This document shows, one piece after another, positions 35,618 to 44,730 of a stretch of DNA of 64,000 bases (positions are counted from its first letter, which is position 1; each line of letters begins with the position of its first letter). The stretch covers positions 372,001 through 436,000 of the forward strand of contig CAVWRA010000012.1 of NCBI GenBank assembly GCA_963757265.1. Direction: 5' to 3'. A program made the position numbers and the translations under genes. The notes under the pieces are model-generated. The model made no database searches, was not told the origin of the DNA, and saw only the letters and a list, made by a program, of their open reading frames with translations. Source of the DNA: CAIVVT01 sp963757265 (GTDB lineage: Bacteria > Acidobacteriota > Terriglobia > Bryobacterales > Bryobacteraceae).

Positions 35618-36076
35618 ATGAGTAACAAACCGATTGATCTGTCTCAATTTGACGCCGGCTTCCGCTCGGAGCAGGCCGCCGAGCGCGGTGATTTCGAGAG
35701 CGTGCCCGACGGGAAGTACCAGGTGAACGTCGAGAAGGCCGAACTGACCGAAGCGCACACCTCTGGCAACCCGATGCTGAGGTGGACGCTGCGTGTGATC
35801 GCGCCGCAATGCGTGAACCGCCTGATCTGGCGCAACAGCGTCATCACGCAGAAGACGCTCAAGTATTTGAAGGCCGACCTGCACCTGTGCGGGCTCGATC
35901 TCGAGCGGCTGTCTGACCTGCCGAATCATCTCCGGCGCCTGCTGGACGTGAAGCTCGAAGTCACGAAGAAGACCAAGGGCGACAACGAGAACATCTTTTT
36001 CAACCGCCGCATCGACAACGACCGCGCGCCCGGCAACTTCCGGCAGGAGGCGGGCGACGCCCTTGTCCCGTTCTAA
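35618..36076 (+). CDS. DUF669 phage protein, probable single-strand DNA-binding function
   Basis: 152 residues. The opening SQFDAGFRSEQAAERGDFES, then VPDGKYQVNVEKAELTE, is the DUF669 signature, and the C-terminal part RRLLDVKLEVTKKTKGDNEN fits. DUF669 proteins are phage replication/recombination proteins thought to be OB-fold DNA binders, regularly next to the P-loop protein encoded just upstream. The 3' end overlaps the ERCC4 gene. Confidence 0.8.
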   Translation: MSNKPIDLSQFDAGFRSEQAAERGDFESVPDGKYQVNVEKAELTEAHTSGNPMLRWTLRVIAPQCVNRLIWRNSVITQKTLKYLKADLHLCGLDLERLSDLPNHLRRLLDVKLEVTKKTKGDNENIFFNRRIDNDRAPGNFRQEAGDALVPF

Positions 36077-36512
36077 TCCGGGACTGCCCACGATCCTCAC
36101 CGACACGCGAGAGCAGGAGCCTTATTCCTTCGATCCCCGGCTGGCGGCCACCGAGCGTTGCGCGCTGCCGGCTGGGGATTACTCCGTGGCGGGCCTCGAA
36201 GGTGTGGTGGCGGTGGAGCGGAAGAGCCTCGACGATTTCGTCTCCACCGTCATTCATGCCCGCGAGCGCTTCCACCGGGAGTTGCGGAAACTGGCCGAGT
36301 ACCGGGCGGCGTGCGTGGTGGTTGAGGCGGGCGTCCTCGATGTCCTGCAGAGGCGCTATCGCGGCGCGGCGCACCCGAGTGCCGTGCTTGGCAGCGCGCT
36401 GTCGATCATCCTCGACTTCCGTGTCCCGGTGTTCTTCTGTTCAAGCCGCCAGGCGGCCTGCCATTTCGTGCAGGCGTACTTGCTCAGCGCACACAAGAGG
36501 TGGAGCGTATGA
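36063..36512 (+). CDS. ERCC4-domain (XPF/Mus81-type) nuclease
   Basis: 149 residues. TDTREQEPY and then VAVERKSLDDF form the ERCC4 catalytic motif (D, then E-R-K). The Asp before TREQ and the E-R-K residues bind metal. The start is probably TTG 36063, overlapping DUF669 by 14 bp; its stop overlaps the helicase ATG (36509). No helix-hairpin-helix partner domain is present. It likely cuts branched or flap DNA during phage replication or recombination. Confidence 0.8.
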   Translation: MSRSNPGLPTILTDTREQEPYSFDPRLAATERCALPAGDYSVAGLEGVVAVERKSLDDFVSTVIHARERFHRELRKLAEYRAACVVVEAGVLDVLQRRYRGAAHPSAVLGSALSIILDFRVPVFFCSSRQAACHFVQAYLLSAHKRWSV

Positions 36513-38698
36513 CGAATGCCTTAGCCGCGGAGGTTCAAACGAGCCTCCGCGGCATCGTGGAAATCGTGTTCTATTCAGGCGCGACGTTCAGCGCCGGGCG
36601 GTTGCGCACTCCGGACGGCGATCTTGCCACCTTCGCCGGCAAGATCTTCGTCCGCGAAGGCGATTCCGTCCGGCTGGAAGGACACTGGGCCAAACATCCG
36701 AAATACGGCCGGCAGTTTGCCGCGGAGAGCCTGGGCTATGACCTGGAGATGGATGCGGATGGTCTGGCCAACTTCCTGGCGAACCATCCAGATGTGAAGG
36801 GTATCGGCCCGGCGAAGGCGCGCGCGATCGCCGATGAGTTCGGACGCGGCTTCGATGTGGCGATTCGGGTTTCACCGGCGCGCGTCGCCGCTATCGCCAG
36901 GATTCCCATCGAGGCCGCTCTCGCGCTGCAGCGTCTCTGGGTAGCGAACACCGACTTCAACGCCGCGATGACGTACCTTTCACGCTTTGGCTTGACCCAT
37001 CACCAGGTGACGACGCTGGTAGATCGGTTCGGCAGCCAGGTGGTGTCCATCCTGCAGCGCGACCCGTATGTGCTCGTGCGCGAGATCCGCGGCTTTGGCT
37101 TCAAGCGGGTCGACAAGATCGCCCGCAAGATGGGCACGCCGAAGGATCTGCCGTCGCGCATCCGTGCCGGGCTGGCGTTTTGCGTTGCGGAGGCTCTCGA
37201 CGACGGCCACTGCTGGGTGGAATGCGAAGATCTGCTCGATCGCGCCAACGCGCTGCTGGTGATGGACAGCCTCGACTGCCGCGAAGTGATTGAAGGGCAT
37301 ATGGAAGCGCTTATTGCCGAGGCACAGCTGGTTTGCCTGCCTTTCGCACAGCTCGTCGTCGCCGATCCGGAGATCCATCGGATGGAGGCGGAGCTCGCCG
37401 GGATCTTGCGCGACGCGGGTCAGGCTAACCCGCACGCTGTCACCAATGTCGAGGGGCTGCTCGACGCCGAGGCCGGCGAGCTGAACCCCGACCAACGGGC
37501 CGCCGTGCGTAATGCATTCTGCTACTCCCTCTCGCTGATGACCGGCGGCGCCGGCAGCGGAAAAACGTATGCCGTTTCGGCGATCACCTCCATCGCGGAG
37601 CGTTTGGAGCTGAATGTCGTGCTCGCCGCACCCACGGGCAAGGCGGCGAAGCGGCTGGAAGAAGTGGTCGGCCACGAGGCGAGCACGATCCATCGCCTGC
37701 TCGGCTACAACGGGCGCACGTACTCGCGCGACGCGCTCAATCCGATCGAGGCAGACATCCTGGTGATCGACGAAGTTTCGATGGTGGACATCCCGCTGGC
37801 CTGGCGGCTCCTTCAGGCTGTCGACCGCAGCCGCACGGCCGTGATCCTGGTTGGCGACCACAACCAGTTGCCGCCCGTGGGCCCGGGCAATCTGCTTCGC
37901 GATCTGGTGCAGTCTCGCGCAATCCCCACTACCGTCCTCACCAAGATCATCCGCCAGGCCGGCGTGCTTAAAGAAAACTCCACGGCGATCCTCGATGGCG
38001 AAGTGCGGCCGACTGCGGATGTGCGTCTAGGCGCGCGCCGGCCCTGGTACGTGATCGACAAGTTCACCGACAGCCTCGATGTCCGCCGCATGCTGCTGCT
38101 CCTGTTTGATGAAGTCCTGAAGGAGCGCCTCGGCTACGATCTGCTGCGGGACGTGCAGGTCTTGACGCCCATGCATAAGGGACCGCTCGGGACAGTCGAG
38201 CTAAACATCGAGCTACAGCGGCTTCTGCAGTTGAAGCTCAGCGGGGTTGCGGTCGCCGATCTAGAGCCTGGGCGGTGGCCGCGCCTGTACGCCGGCGACA
38301 AGGTGATCCAGACAAAGAACGACTACGAACTGGACGTGATGAACGGCGCCATGGGTGTCGTGCTCGAGGCGGGCAAGGATGGAAGCCTGGCCATCGAGTT
38401 CGACGGGCGTGCGGTGCAGATCGAAGCCGACTCGGAAGGTGTGAACAACATCCAGTTGGCCTACGCGACGTCGATCCACAAGGTGCAGGGCTCGGAGTTT
38501 CCCTGCGCCGTTGTCATCGCCCACAAGTCGCACTCCTTTATGCATCACCGCAATCTGCTCTACACCGCTGTGACGCGTGCCAAGGATTCGGTGATCATTC
38601 TGGGCGATCGCTGGGGCATCGCCAACTGCGCCACAAAGCGCCAAGTGGACCGCCGCAACACTTTTCTCTCTTTCCTGCTTCCGGAGGCCTGCGCTTGA
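36509..38698 (+). CDS. RecD2-type superfamily 1 helicase
   Basis: 729 residues from ATG 36509 (ATGA overlap with the nuclease; GTG 36500 is less likely). An OB-like N-terminus (~15-75) precedes helix-hairpin-helix motifs (VKGIGPAKARAIADEFG, ~97-113). Walker A is GGAGSGKT (346-353), then DEVSMVDI, VGDHNQLPPVGPGNLLRDL, a UvrD_C_2 domain and SIHKVQGSEFPCAVV near the C-terminus. This is the full RecD2 architecture, a 5'-3' helicase. In phages it may serve as replicative or recombination helicase alongside the primase encoded next (TTGA overlap at 38695). Confidence 0.88.
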   Translation: MTNALAAEVQTSLRGIVEIVFYSGATFSAGRLRTPDGDLATFAGKIFVREGDSVRLEGHWAKHPKYGRQFAAESLGYDLEMDADGLANFLANHPDVKGIGPAKARAIADEFGRGFDVAIRVSPARVAAIARIPIEAALALQRLWVANTDFNAAMTYLSRFGLTHHQVTTLVDRFGSQVVSILQRDPYVLVREIRGFGFKRVDKIARKMGTPKDLPSRIRAGLAFCVAEALDDGHCWVECEDLLDRANALLVMDSLDCREVIEGHMEALIAEAQLVCLPFAQLVVADPEIHRMEAELAGILRDAGQANPHAVTNVEGLLDAEAGELNPDQRAAVRNAFCYSLSLMTGGAGSGKTYAVSAITSIAERLELNVVLAAPTGKAAKRLEEVVGHEASTIHRLLGYNGRTYSRDALNPIEADILVIDEVSMVDIPLAWRLLQAVDRSRTAVILVGDHNQLPPVGPGNLLRDLVQSRAIPTTVLTKIIRQAGVLKENSTAILDGEVRPTADVRLGARRPWYVIDKFTDSLDVRRMLLLLFDEVLKERLGYDLLRDVQVLTPMHKGPLGTVELNIELQRLLQLKLSGVAVADLEPGRWPRLYAGDKVIQTKNDYELDVMNGAMGVVLEAGKDGSLAIEFDGRAVQIEADSEGVNNIQLAYATSIHKVQGSEFPCAVVIAHKSHSFMHHRNLLYTAVTRAKDSVIILGDRWGIANCATKRQVDRRNTFLSFLLPEACA

Positions 38699-41451
38699 GT
38701 ACACCCGTGGACGTCAAAACGTACTACCGGCAGATCACCGACGTGGATATCGGCGGCTTGGCCCGAGAAATGCTCGGCGCGCGCTTAACGCAAGAGTCGG
38801 GCGCCACGCTGTTTTGCGACTGTCCAAACCACCGCAGCCAGTCGCACCGCTCGCTGCATATCATGCTCGACAAGCAGGGCTGGTACTGCTTCGGCTGTGG
38901 CGTCGGAGGCGACGCGCTGCAGCTTGTCGAGTTTGTGCAGGCCGGCACCGTGACGCGCGGCCAATCGGGCGTCATGCCGGAAACGCATCGCCGGGCACGC
39001 GATTTCTTGGCTGGCCGCGCCGGCTTGCCGCTCTTGTCGCAGATTGGTCGCTCGCCGGAAGAGATCGCCGAAGCGGAGGAGGAGCACCGGCTCTCCTGGC
39101 GCGTGCGCGGAGCGCTCGCTGCACTGGCAGAGATCTACCACCAGCGGCTGGTCGCCAACACCGAAGTCCTCGCCTGGTTCAAGTCGAAGTACGGCATTGG
39201 CGACGAGACCATCGCGAGATTGAAGATCGGCTTTGCTGATAACGAACCTGGCGCGGTGCGGGCACTGACAGAGGGCGCCGGCGCTTTCACGCTGCGGGAA
39301 TTGGCGGCGACCTCCGCATTCCGGCCGACCGCGCAAGATGGGCTCTTTCCGTTCTTCGAATCCCGGATCATCTTCCCGTACTGGAGCCGCGGCAACGTCG
39401 TTTTCATGATCGGCCGCCGCACGCCATGGACTCCGGATCAGGAATGGGAGAAGTCGAAGTACAAGAAGCTGGCTGTCCGCAACGACCGCAACAACGATCA
39501 TGTGGCGCAGTGCGTCCAAAACGACGTCTTGTACAACGAAGACGTCCTACTGACGCGCCCCGAGCGGGTGATCATCACCGAGGGCGTCACGGATTGCATC
39601 TCACTGATGGAGCGCGGATTCCCGGTGGTCTCGCCGGTGACCGTGCAGATCCGGGAGGCCGATTGGGAGCGGCTGCTACCGCGCCTCGCCGGCGTCAAGA
39701 CGGTCTTCATCTGCCAGGACAACGAGGTCTCCGAGGCCGGCATGAACGGCGCGCTGAAGACGGCGCGCATCCTTTCCGCCAACGGGATCACCACGCGCGT
39801 GGCTGTGCTGCCGCTGGGTGAGAAACAACGCGTCGCGCGGGAGAAACTGGCGGAAACGCCGGAGGGAACACCCGAGGCGGACGCGCAGCTGGCCGACGCC
39901 AAAATCGACGTTAACGAATACTTCGCCACAGGCAAGACGGCGACGGATTTCGAACAAATCCTCGCCGTGGCGCAGACGCCGCTCGAGATGGCGATTGCGG
40001 CTCTCTCGGTGGATACGCCGGACGCCGATCTGGCGCGCGTCCTTGGCCCGCTCCTGGCGGAGGTCGGGCAGCTTGATCCCATCGTGCAGCCGCGCCTATT
40101 GAAGCAAATCCAAGAGAAGTGCGGCAAGGATCGTCTGCCCATCGCTGCACTTCGCCAACAGATGAAAGTTGTGCGGATTGACAGCAAGAAAAAGCCAGGC
40201 AGCAAGCGACCTGGCGCCGCGCGATCGCCCGGCCCGCAACTCGCGGTGGCCGTGCAAACGTCAACGGATTGGCGTGACCGGCTCCTGCTCAATCTGAACG
40301 GCAGTGTGAAGTCCCTGCTGGCGAACGCCATCACGGCTCTGCGCGCCGCGCCGCAGTGGGGCGGCGTGCTGGCTTACGACGAGTTCGCTCACGTCACCGT
40401 TCTTCAAAAACCTGCGCCGTGGATGCAGCCCGACACGGAACTTTCGGTAGAGTGGTCTCCAAACGATGACCTCCTTGCCACCGAATGGCTGCATCACCAG
40501 GACATTTCTGTCTCTTCGGATGTGACCGGCCAAGCCGTCGAAGCCGTTGGCCACGAGCGTCCGTTTCATCCGGTCAGAATCTATCTGAAGGATCTCGTGT
40601 GGGACGGTACGCACCGCCTGGAATCCTGGCTGGCCGACTATCTCGGCGCCGATCCGTCGCCGTACGTGGCCGCCGTCGGCTCGCGGTGGATGATCTCGGC
40701 GGTGGCGCGCGTGTTCGAGCCCGGGTGCAAGGCGGATTGCTGCCTGATCTTCGAGGGCGAACAGGGCATCAAGAAGTCAACCGCTCTGCGGGTGTTGGCG
40801 CAGCCGTGGTTCACAGACGAGATCGCCGACCTTGGATCGAAAGACGCGGCGCTGCAAACGCGCGGCGTCTGGGTCATCGAGATAGCAGAGCTCGAATCCC
40901 TCTCGCGCTCCGACGTCGGCAAGATCAAAGCCTTCATGAGCCGGGCGACGGACCGCTTTCGGCCGCCGTACGGAAAGCGGCTGATCGACTCCCCTCGGCA
41001 GTGCGTCTTCGCCGGCAGCGTCAACCACGGGACGTACTTGCGGGACGAAACCGGCGGACGCCGCTTCTGGCCAGTGGCGTGTCGGGCGCCGGTGATCGAC
41101 GTCGACGGGCTGGCGGCGTGCCGGGACCAGCTTTGGGCCGAGGCCACGGCGCTCTACTTCGATGGGAAGCCGTGGTGGCTGGACTCGGTTGCTCTAAACC
41201 GTCAGGCCGCGGAAGAGCAGGCTGACCGATATGAGGGCGATCCCTGGGACGAACTGATTCTCGCGTGGGCTGCTGGCCGGGAGTCCGTCACCATCGCCGA
41301 CGTGCTCAACTTCTGCCTGGAGAAGAAGAAAGACCTGTGGACGCACATGGACAAGATGCGTATCGCGCGAACTCTCCGTGCAAATGGGTGGCTGCGCTTC
41401 AACGCCGGGCCGCGCGGCGGGCGGGAGTGGCGATACCGGCGCCCGGAGTAG
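38695..41451 (+). CDS. primase-helicase fusion: CHC2 zinc finger, TOPRIM, VapE-like ATPase
   Basis: 918 residues from TTG 38695 (overlapping the helicase stop). CHC2 zinc finger: C41/C43, H46, C65, C68. A TOPRIM-like primase core contains VIITEGVTDCISLMERG and later TVFICQDNEVSEAGMNG. The C-terminal third is a virulence-associated E-like P-loop ATPase: CLIFEGEQGIKKSTALRVL, then VWVIEIAELESLSRSDVGKI and RRFWPV. This combines primase and helicase in one polypeptide, as in several phages and satellites. The iteron cluster begins 5 bp after its stop codon. Confidence 0.85.
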   Translation: MSTPVDVKTYYRQITDVDIGGLAREMLGARLTQESGATLFCDCPNHRSQSHRSLHIMLDKQGWYCFGCGVGGDALQLVEFVQAGTVTRGQSGVMPETHRRARDFLAGRAGLPLLSQIGRSPEEIAEAEEEHRLSWRVRGALAALAEIYHQRLVANTEVLAWFKSKYGIGDETIARLKIGFADNEPGAVRALTEGAGAFTLRELAATSAFRPTAQDGLFPFFESRIIFPYWSRGNVVFMIGRRTPWTPDQEWEKSKYKKLAVRNDRNNDHVAQCVQNDVLYNEDVLLTRPERVIITEGVTDCISLMERGFPVVSPVTVQIREADWERLLPRLAGVKTVFICQDNEVSEAGMNGALKTARILSANGITTRVAVLPLGEKQRVAREKLAETPEGTPEADAQLADAKIDVNEYFATGKTATDFEQILAVAQTPLEMAIAALSVDTPDADLARVLGPLLAEVGQLDPIVQPRLLKQIQEKCGKDRLPIAALRQQMKVVRIDSKKKPGSKRPGAARSPGPQLAVAVQTSTDWRDRLLLNLNGSVKSLLANAITALRAAPQWGGVLAYDEFAHVTVLQKPAPWMQPDTELSVEWSPNDDLLATEWLHHQDISVSSDVTGQAVEAVGHERPFHPVRIYLKDLVWDGTHRLESWLADYLGADPSPYVAAVGSRWMISAVARVFEPGCKADCCLIFEGEQGIKKSTALRVLAQPWFTDEIADLGSKDAALQTRGVWVIEIAELESLSRSDVGKIKAFMSRATDRFRPPYGKRLIDSPRQCVFAGSVNHGTYLRDETGGRRFWPVACRAPVIDVDGLAACRDQLWAEATALYFDGKPWWLDSVALNRQAAEEQADRYEGDPWDELILAWAAGRESVTIADVLNFCLEKKKDLWTHMDKMRIARTLRANGWLRFNAGPRGGREWRYRRPE

Positions 41452-41455
41452 ATCG

Positions 41456-41752
41456 GTGTTCCAGTCTCGGCGGTGTTCCAGCCGGTGTTCCAGTCCGTGT
41501 TCCAGTCTAACCCATTGATTTCGCAGGCGTGTTCCAGGTGTTCCAGCTAATTCCTTACATACGCGAGGAGCGAAAGAAATACACACCATGAGCGCACATA
41601 CACACTCACGTGATTGTTATAGGGAATTTGGCGAAAACACTGGAACACCTGGAACACTGGAACACGGGCCAGTAAGCCTTACAACCTCAGGAGCTTACGG
41701 TGTTCCAGTCTCCTTTTCGCCGGGCTGTTCGACTGGAACACCACTGGAACAC
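41456..41752. repeat. iteron-like cluster, candidate phage replication origin
   Basis: Twelve perfect copies of a 9-mer in ~300 bp. GTGTTCCAG is at 41456, 41473, 41485, 41497, 41529, 41538 and 41700. Its complement CTGGAACAC is at 41640, 41649, 41657, 41733 and 41744. Direct copies lie left, mostly inverted copies right, around a more AT-rich core (41547-41639). It directly follows the primase-helicase gene. Such clusters bind an initiator at plasmid and phage origins; chance occurrence is negligible. Confidence 0.75.
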
Positions 41753-42394
41753 GCGCAGCCACAGCCGCCGAATTCACCCGCTCTGTTCGTCTCTACGGCA
41801 CTGAGCTGCTGGGAAACGGATCAGCCGAACGCCTTCAACCGCGACGTCCAGATTAACGACACCGCTTACCGGCGGCTCGATCCTGAGTATTACGCTTGGC
41901 TGCGCAGCAAGATGCACATGGCGAAACTGGCCGTTCTCGCCGGGCAACTCGCCCAGGAGTCGTTTGACAGGCTTCGCGACAGCTTCAACAGAATCCACGA
42001 GTGGGCGATGGTGCACTTGGGAGAAGCCACCCTGGAAGAGGCCTTGCGTACGCTGCATGCGAAAGATTACCGGCCGCCCGCGGCGGAGCAGTGGGACCGT
42101 CACGGAGCGCCGCCGGCGGCTGGCAACTCATCCACACTCCCACAGACACTCGCCATCGTCGATGCCATGCGGGAGCAGGCGATTAGTCTTGGCTGGAAGC
42201 AAGAACGGCTCTATGCAGTGGGCAAGCCACAAAGCCCGCTCCGCGGGCTGGCATCGTATCTGAATTCTGGCGATCGCATTGGCGAGATCACGCGCGAAGC
42301 CATTGAGATCATGCTGCCGAGCGGCGTGCGCCAGCACTTCTACAATCCCGACGTCGAGCAGCCCTGGATCAGACGGGCTCGCGCCGCCAAATAG
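41588..42394 (+). CDS. phage protein of unknown function, downstream of the iterons
   Basis: Up to 268 residues. The first ~60 codons run through the iteron copies (reading TGTPGTLEH), so the true start may be later; protein-like sequence begins around 41800 (NAFNRDVQINDTAYRRLDPEYYAWLRSKMHMAKLAV). The rest is helical, with a coiled-coil-like stretch (GQLAQESFDRLRDSFNRIHEW), and a C-terminal segment (RIGEITREAIEIMLPSGV). No enzymatic motif. It may bind the iterons or be part of the replication set; inference. Confidence 0.6.
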   Translation: MSAHTHSRDCYREFGENTGTPGTLEHGPVSLTTSGAYGVPVSFSPGCSTGTPLEHAQPQPPNSPALFVSTALSCWETDQPNAFNRDVQINDTAYRRLDPEYYAWLRSKMHMAKLAVLAGQLAQESFDRLRDSFNRIHEWAMVHLGEATLEEALRTLHAKDYRPPAAEQWDRHGAPPAAGNSSTLPQTLAIVDAMREQAISLGWKQERLYAVGKPQSPLRGLASYLNSGDRIGEITREAIEIMLPSGVRQHFYNPDVEQPWIRRARAAK

Positions 42395-42442
42395 GCGCTC
42401 GCAGAAAAAATGAGTTCAGGTCTTTAAAAAACGCGTGGTCGC

Positions 42443-42575
42443 CGAGTATAGATAAGTAGGGGCACAGTTTGGAAGCCCGGCGCACAACGCAGCTTCCCAA
42501 GGCGCCCTGACCCACACGAGAGACGGGACTCTCGTAAAACTCCCTCCCTTCCTTCCCGTACCCGAATTGTGCCCC
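42443..42575. repeat. conserved non-coding element, copy 2
   Basis: Begins with the 21-bp block (42443-42463) identical to 23956-23976. GGGACTC is at 42525-42531, within a hairpin ACGAGAG/CTCTCGT. Four CCC runs (42542-42563) could form a minus-strand G-quadruplex. GGGGCACA (42459-42466) can pair with TGTGCCCC (42569-42576), closing the element. It fills the gap before the gene at 42577. Sequence between the shared blocks differs from copy 1. Confidence 0.6.
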
Positions 42576-42576
42576 G

Positions 42577-42912
42577 ATGAACTCTGAACGGCAGATCCCT
42601 TACTACGCACCAGACGGCACGTCGCTCGGCTTCCGTACGCCTGATGCCGCCAAGCGGTTGATCGCAGGCGGATACGTGAAGCCGTCGTGGGGCCGAAAAG
42701 GGCATCTGCGAGCCATCTGGCTGCTGAGCACCGATGGTGGTAACCCCATCCAAGTGCGGGTGCCGCACGGCACCAAGTACAGCGTCGTCGAGAAACTGGA
42801 GCACGGACACTGCTGGAAGCTGCGCAGGCTGGATGGCCGCGACGAGGACGGCGTGCCGTTCTCTGCTCGCAATGTGTTCCTGCAGGTGGTGTCCGATTGC
42901 CTGGTCGGCTGA
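42577..42912 (+). CDS. phage protein, function unknown
   Basis: 111 residues. It starts at ATG 42577 immediately after the repeated element. Sequence (RQIPYYAPDGTSLGFRTPDAAK, then VKPSWGRKGHLRAIWLLSTD) is beta-rich and basic. No family recognised. Nothing ribosome-site-like is obvious, as the upstream bases GTGCCCCG belong to the element's closing stem, so translation may depend on that structure. Confidence 0.6.
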   Translation: MNSERQIPYYAPDGTSLGFRTPDAAKRLIAGGYVKPSWGRKGHLRAIWLLSTDGGNPIQVRVPHGTKYSVVEKLEHGHCWKLRRLDGRDEDGVPFSARNVFLQVVSDCLVG

Positions 42913-43121
42913 GAAGAAAGGGCCAAGTGGGCGCCCGGCACGTCGCGCGGATGCGTGGCGCGTTCAATCGCCCGCGTTTGGCTGTGTCCGGTGCGGGCCA
43001 GCCCGGCAAGCCCGAGGCCAAGCCTGGCGCGGCGGACGCGACACGGGCCAACGAGGCGCAACGGAGGCCAACGGCTGGCCAAATCCTGGGGTCCTCCCAG
43101 GGCTTTTTCGGCGGCCGGTAA
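42897..43121 (+). CDS. possible small phage protein
   Basis: Frame of 74 codons from TTG 42897 (or GTG 42927), overlapping the previous stop and ending GQILGSSQGFFGGR. Composition is Gly/Ala/Arg-rich, so confidence is low. The alternative is that 43085-43108 (CCTGGG, loop, CCCAGG then GCTTTTT) is a terminator rather than coding. The remaining 43122-43150 shows nothing. Confidence 0.3.
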   Translation: MPGRLRRKGQVGARHVARMRGAFNRPRLAVSGAGQPGKPEAKPGAADATRANEAQRRPTAGQILGSSQGFFGGR

Positions 43122-43150
43122 ACCGATTGCAGATTCTCGCTAGTTAGACG

Positions 43151-43169
43151 GTGACGACCGGGTCGTCAC
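43151..43169. promoter_or_regulatory. perfect inverted repeat before the first methyltransferase
   Basis: GTGACGACC (43151-43159) and GGTCGTCAC (43161-43169) around a single G, 12 bp before the TTG start at 43182. It could be an operator or an RNA hairpin hiding the translation start. No good ribosome site is seen between it and the start. Confidence 0.5.
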
Positions 43170-43181
43170 TCACCTAAACCA

Positions 43182-44708
43182 TTGGAAACAATCAAACTGC
43201 CAACCAGCATCGAGCTGCGGCCGATTGGGAATTTGCTGCCGTTTACCCGCAATTCGCGCACGCACTCGGAGGCCCAGGTGGCTCAGGTCGCGGCATCGAT
43301 CATGGAGTTCGGCTGGACAAACCCGGTCCTGGTCGGGGCCGACGGCGTCATCATTGCCGGCCACGCCCGGGTGCTCGCGGCGCGCAAGCTGGGCTTGGCC
43401 GAGGTGCCGGTCATCGTGCTCGGACATTTGTCGGAGACGCAGCGCCGGGCTCTGGTGATCGCCGACAACAAGCTGGCGCTGAACGCCGGGTGGGACGAGG
43501 AGATTCTCCGCCAGGAGATGCAGGCGGTCGAAGCAGCGGGCTTCGATCTCGACCTCGTGGGCTTCAGTGACGAAGAGATCCGCGCGTTGATGACCGCTGC
43601 GGCGGGCGAGACAGATGCAGTTACGGCAGAGACAATTGCCGATGAGGCGCCGGAGCCGCCGGTGGATCCGGTCACCCGCGCCGGCGACATCTGGACGATC
43701 GGCCGGCACAGGCTTATCTGCGGCGACTGCCGCGACCTGGCGGTGGTGAAGGCGGTGCTCGGCGGCGTGGCCGTCAACCTGGCGATCACGTCGCCGCCCT
43801 ACGCCACGCAGCGCGAGTACGATCCGTCGAGCGGCTTTAAGCCGATCCCACCGGACGAGTACGTGGACTGGTTTTGCGCGGTGGCCGACAACGTCGAGGC
43901 GGTGCTGGCCGCGGACGGCTCCTGGCTGGTAAACATCAAGGCTCACGCCGAGGATGGCGAGCGCCATCTATACACGCTGGACCTTGTCATCGCGCACAAG
44001 CGGCAGTGGGGCTGGCGGTATGTGGATGATCTGCTGTGGCGCAAGACCGACAATGGCGTGCCGGGCGGATGGCCCAACCGCTTCAAGAATGCACACGAGC
44101 CCGTATATCACTTCACGCGCCAGACCGACATCAAGTTCCATCCGAAGGAGGTCGGGCACGTCTCCGAGGATTGCTTCGACTACTCGCCCGACAATCCGAA
44201 GTCGACCTCGGGCAGTGGGCTGCTGGGCACAGGCGCGCGCGGCGACGCCGCGGGCCAGTCCGGCGCGGAGGACAACGATGGCCGCTTCATCGGCATCGCC
44301 CGTCCGAGCAACGTGATTGAGGTCAAGAGCGAGAGCGGGCAGGGATCGCACTCGGCGCCGTACCCACGAGCGCTGGTGGAGTTCTTCCTGAAGGCGTACT
44401 CCGACGAGGGCGACATCGTTTTCGATCCGTTCATGGGCAGCGGCACAACGATGGCCGCCGCCCAGGTCCTGAACCGCGCCGGGTATGGCTGTGAGATCAG
44501 CCCTGCGTATTGCGATGTGATCCTACGCCGCATCGCGGAGCTGGCTGGCGTCGAGCCGGTCCTCGCAGCTACCGGCCAGGCTATCGCCCAGGTCGCCGCC
44601 GAGCGCGGTGTTCCGATCGAGCAGGTTGACAATCCGCGGCTGCGGGACGCGCGCCGCATCCAGCATCACGGCGCCGCGCCGTTTTATGGAAGCCGCAAGG
44701 CCGACTGA
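43182..44708 (+). CDS. ParB-DNA methyltransferase fusion 1 (SPPY type)
   Basis: 508 residues from TTG 43182. The N-terminal ParB/sulfiredoxin-like domain (~5-110; FTRNSRTHSEAQVAQVAASI, then GADGVIIAGHARVLAARKLG) is followed by a beta-group amino-methyltransferase: SPPY catalytic motif (NLAITSPPYATQ) and SAM-binding VFDPFMGSGTTMAAA near the C-terminus. SPPY points to N4-cytosine, though some SPPY enzymes make N6-adenine. No restriction partner is adjacent, so it is likely a phage protective or packaging-related methyltransferase. Paralogue of the next gene. Confidence 0.88.
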   Translation: METIKLPTSIELRPIGNLLPFTRNSRTHSEAQVAQVAASIMEFGWTNPVLVGADGVIIAGHARVLAARKLGLAEVPVIVLGHLSETQRRALVIADNKLALNAGWDEEILRQEMQAVEAAGFDLDLVGFSDEEIRALMTAAAGETDAVTAETIADEAPEPPVDPVTRAGDIWTIGRHRLICGDCRDLAVVKAVLGGVAVNLAITSPPYATQREYDPSSGFKPIPPDEYVDWFCAVADNVEAVLAADGSWLVNIKAHAEDGERHLYTLDLVIAHKRQWGWRYVDDLLWRKTDNGVPGGWPNRFKNAHEPVYHFTRQTDIKFHPKEVGHVSEDCFDYSPDNPKSTSGSGLLGTGARGDAAGQSGAEDNDGRFIGIARPSNVIEVKSESGQGSHSAPYPRALVEFFLKAYSDEGDIVFDPFMGSGTTMAAAQVLNRAGYGCEISPAYCDVILRRIAELAGVEPVLAATGQAIAQVAAERGVPIEQVDNPRLRDARRIQHHGAAPFYGSRKAD

Positions 44709-44730
44709 GTCTGTTCGCATTTCACTCCTG

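Noticed and set aside
41450..41760. CRISPR array or REP-type palindromes
   Set aside because: Repeat unit is only 9 bp with irregular spacing and both orientations; spacers are not of uniform length. An iteron cluster fits better.
42416..43051. Minus-strand ORF across copy 2 of the repeated element
   Set aside because: Its sequence comes from the non-coding element and the antisense of the 42577 gene; the matching words in both copies (LLIYTR) are due to shared DNA.
43085..43108. Hairpin CCTGGG/CCCAGG followed by GCTTTTT, as a terminator
   Set aside because: It overlaps a possible small reading frame and has only six base pairs; left as an alternative in the note for 42897-43121.
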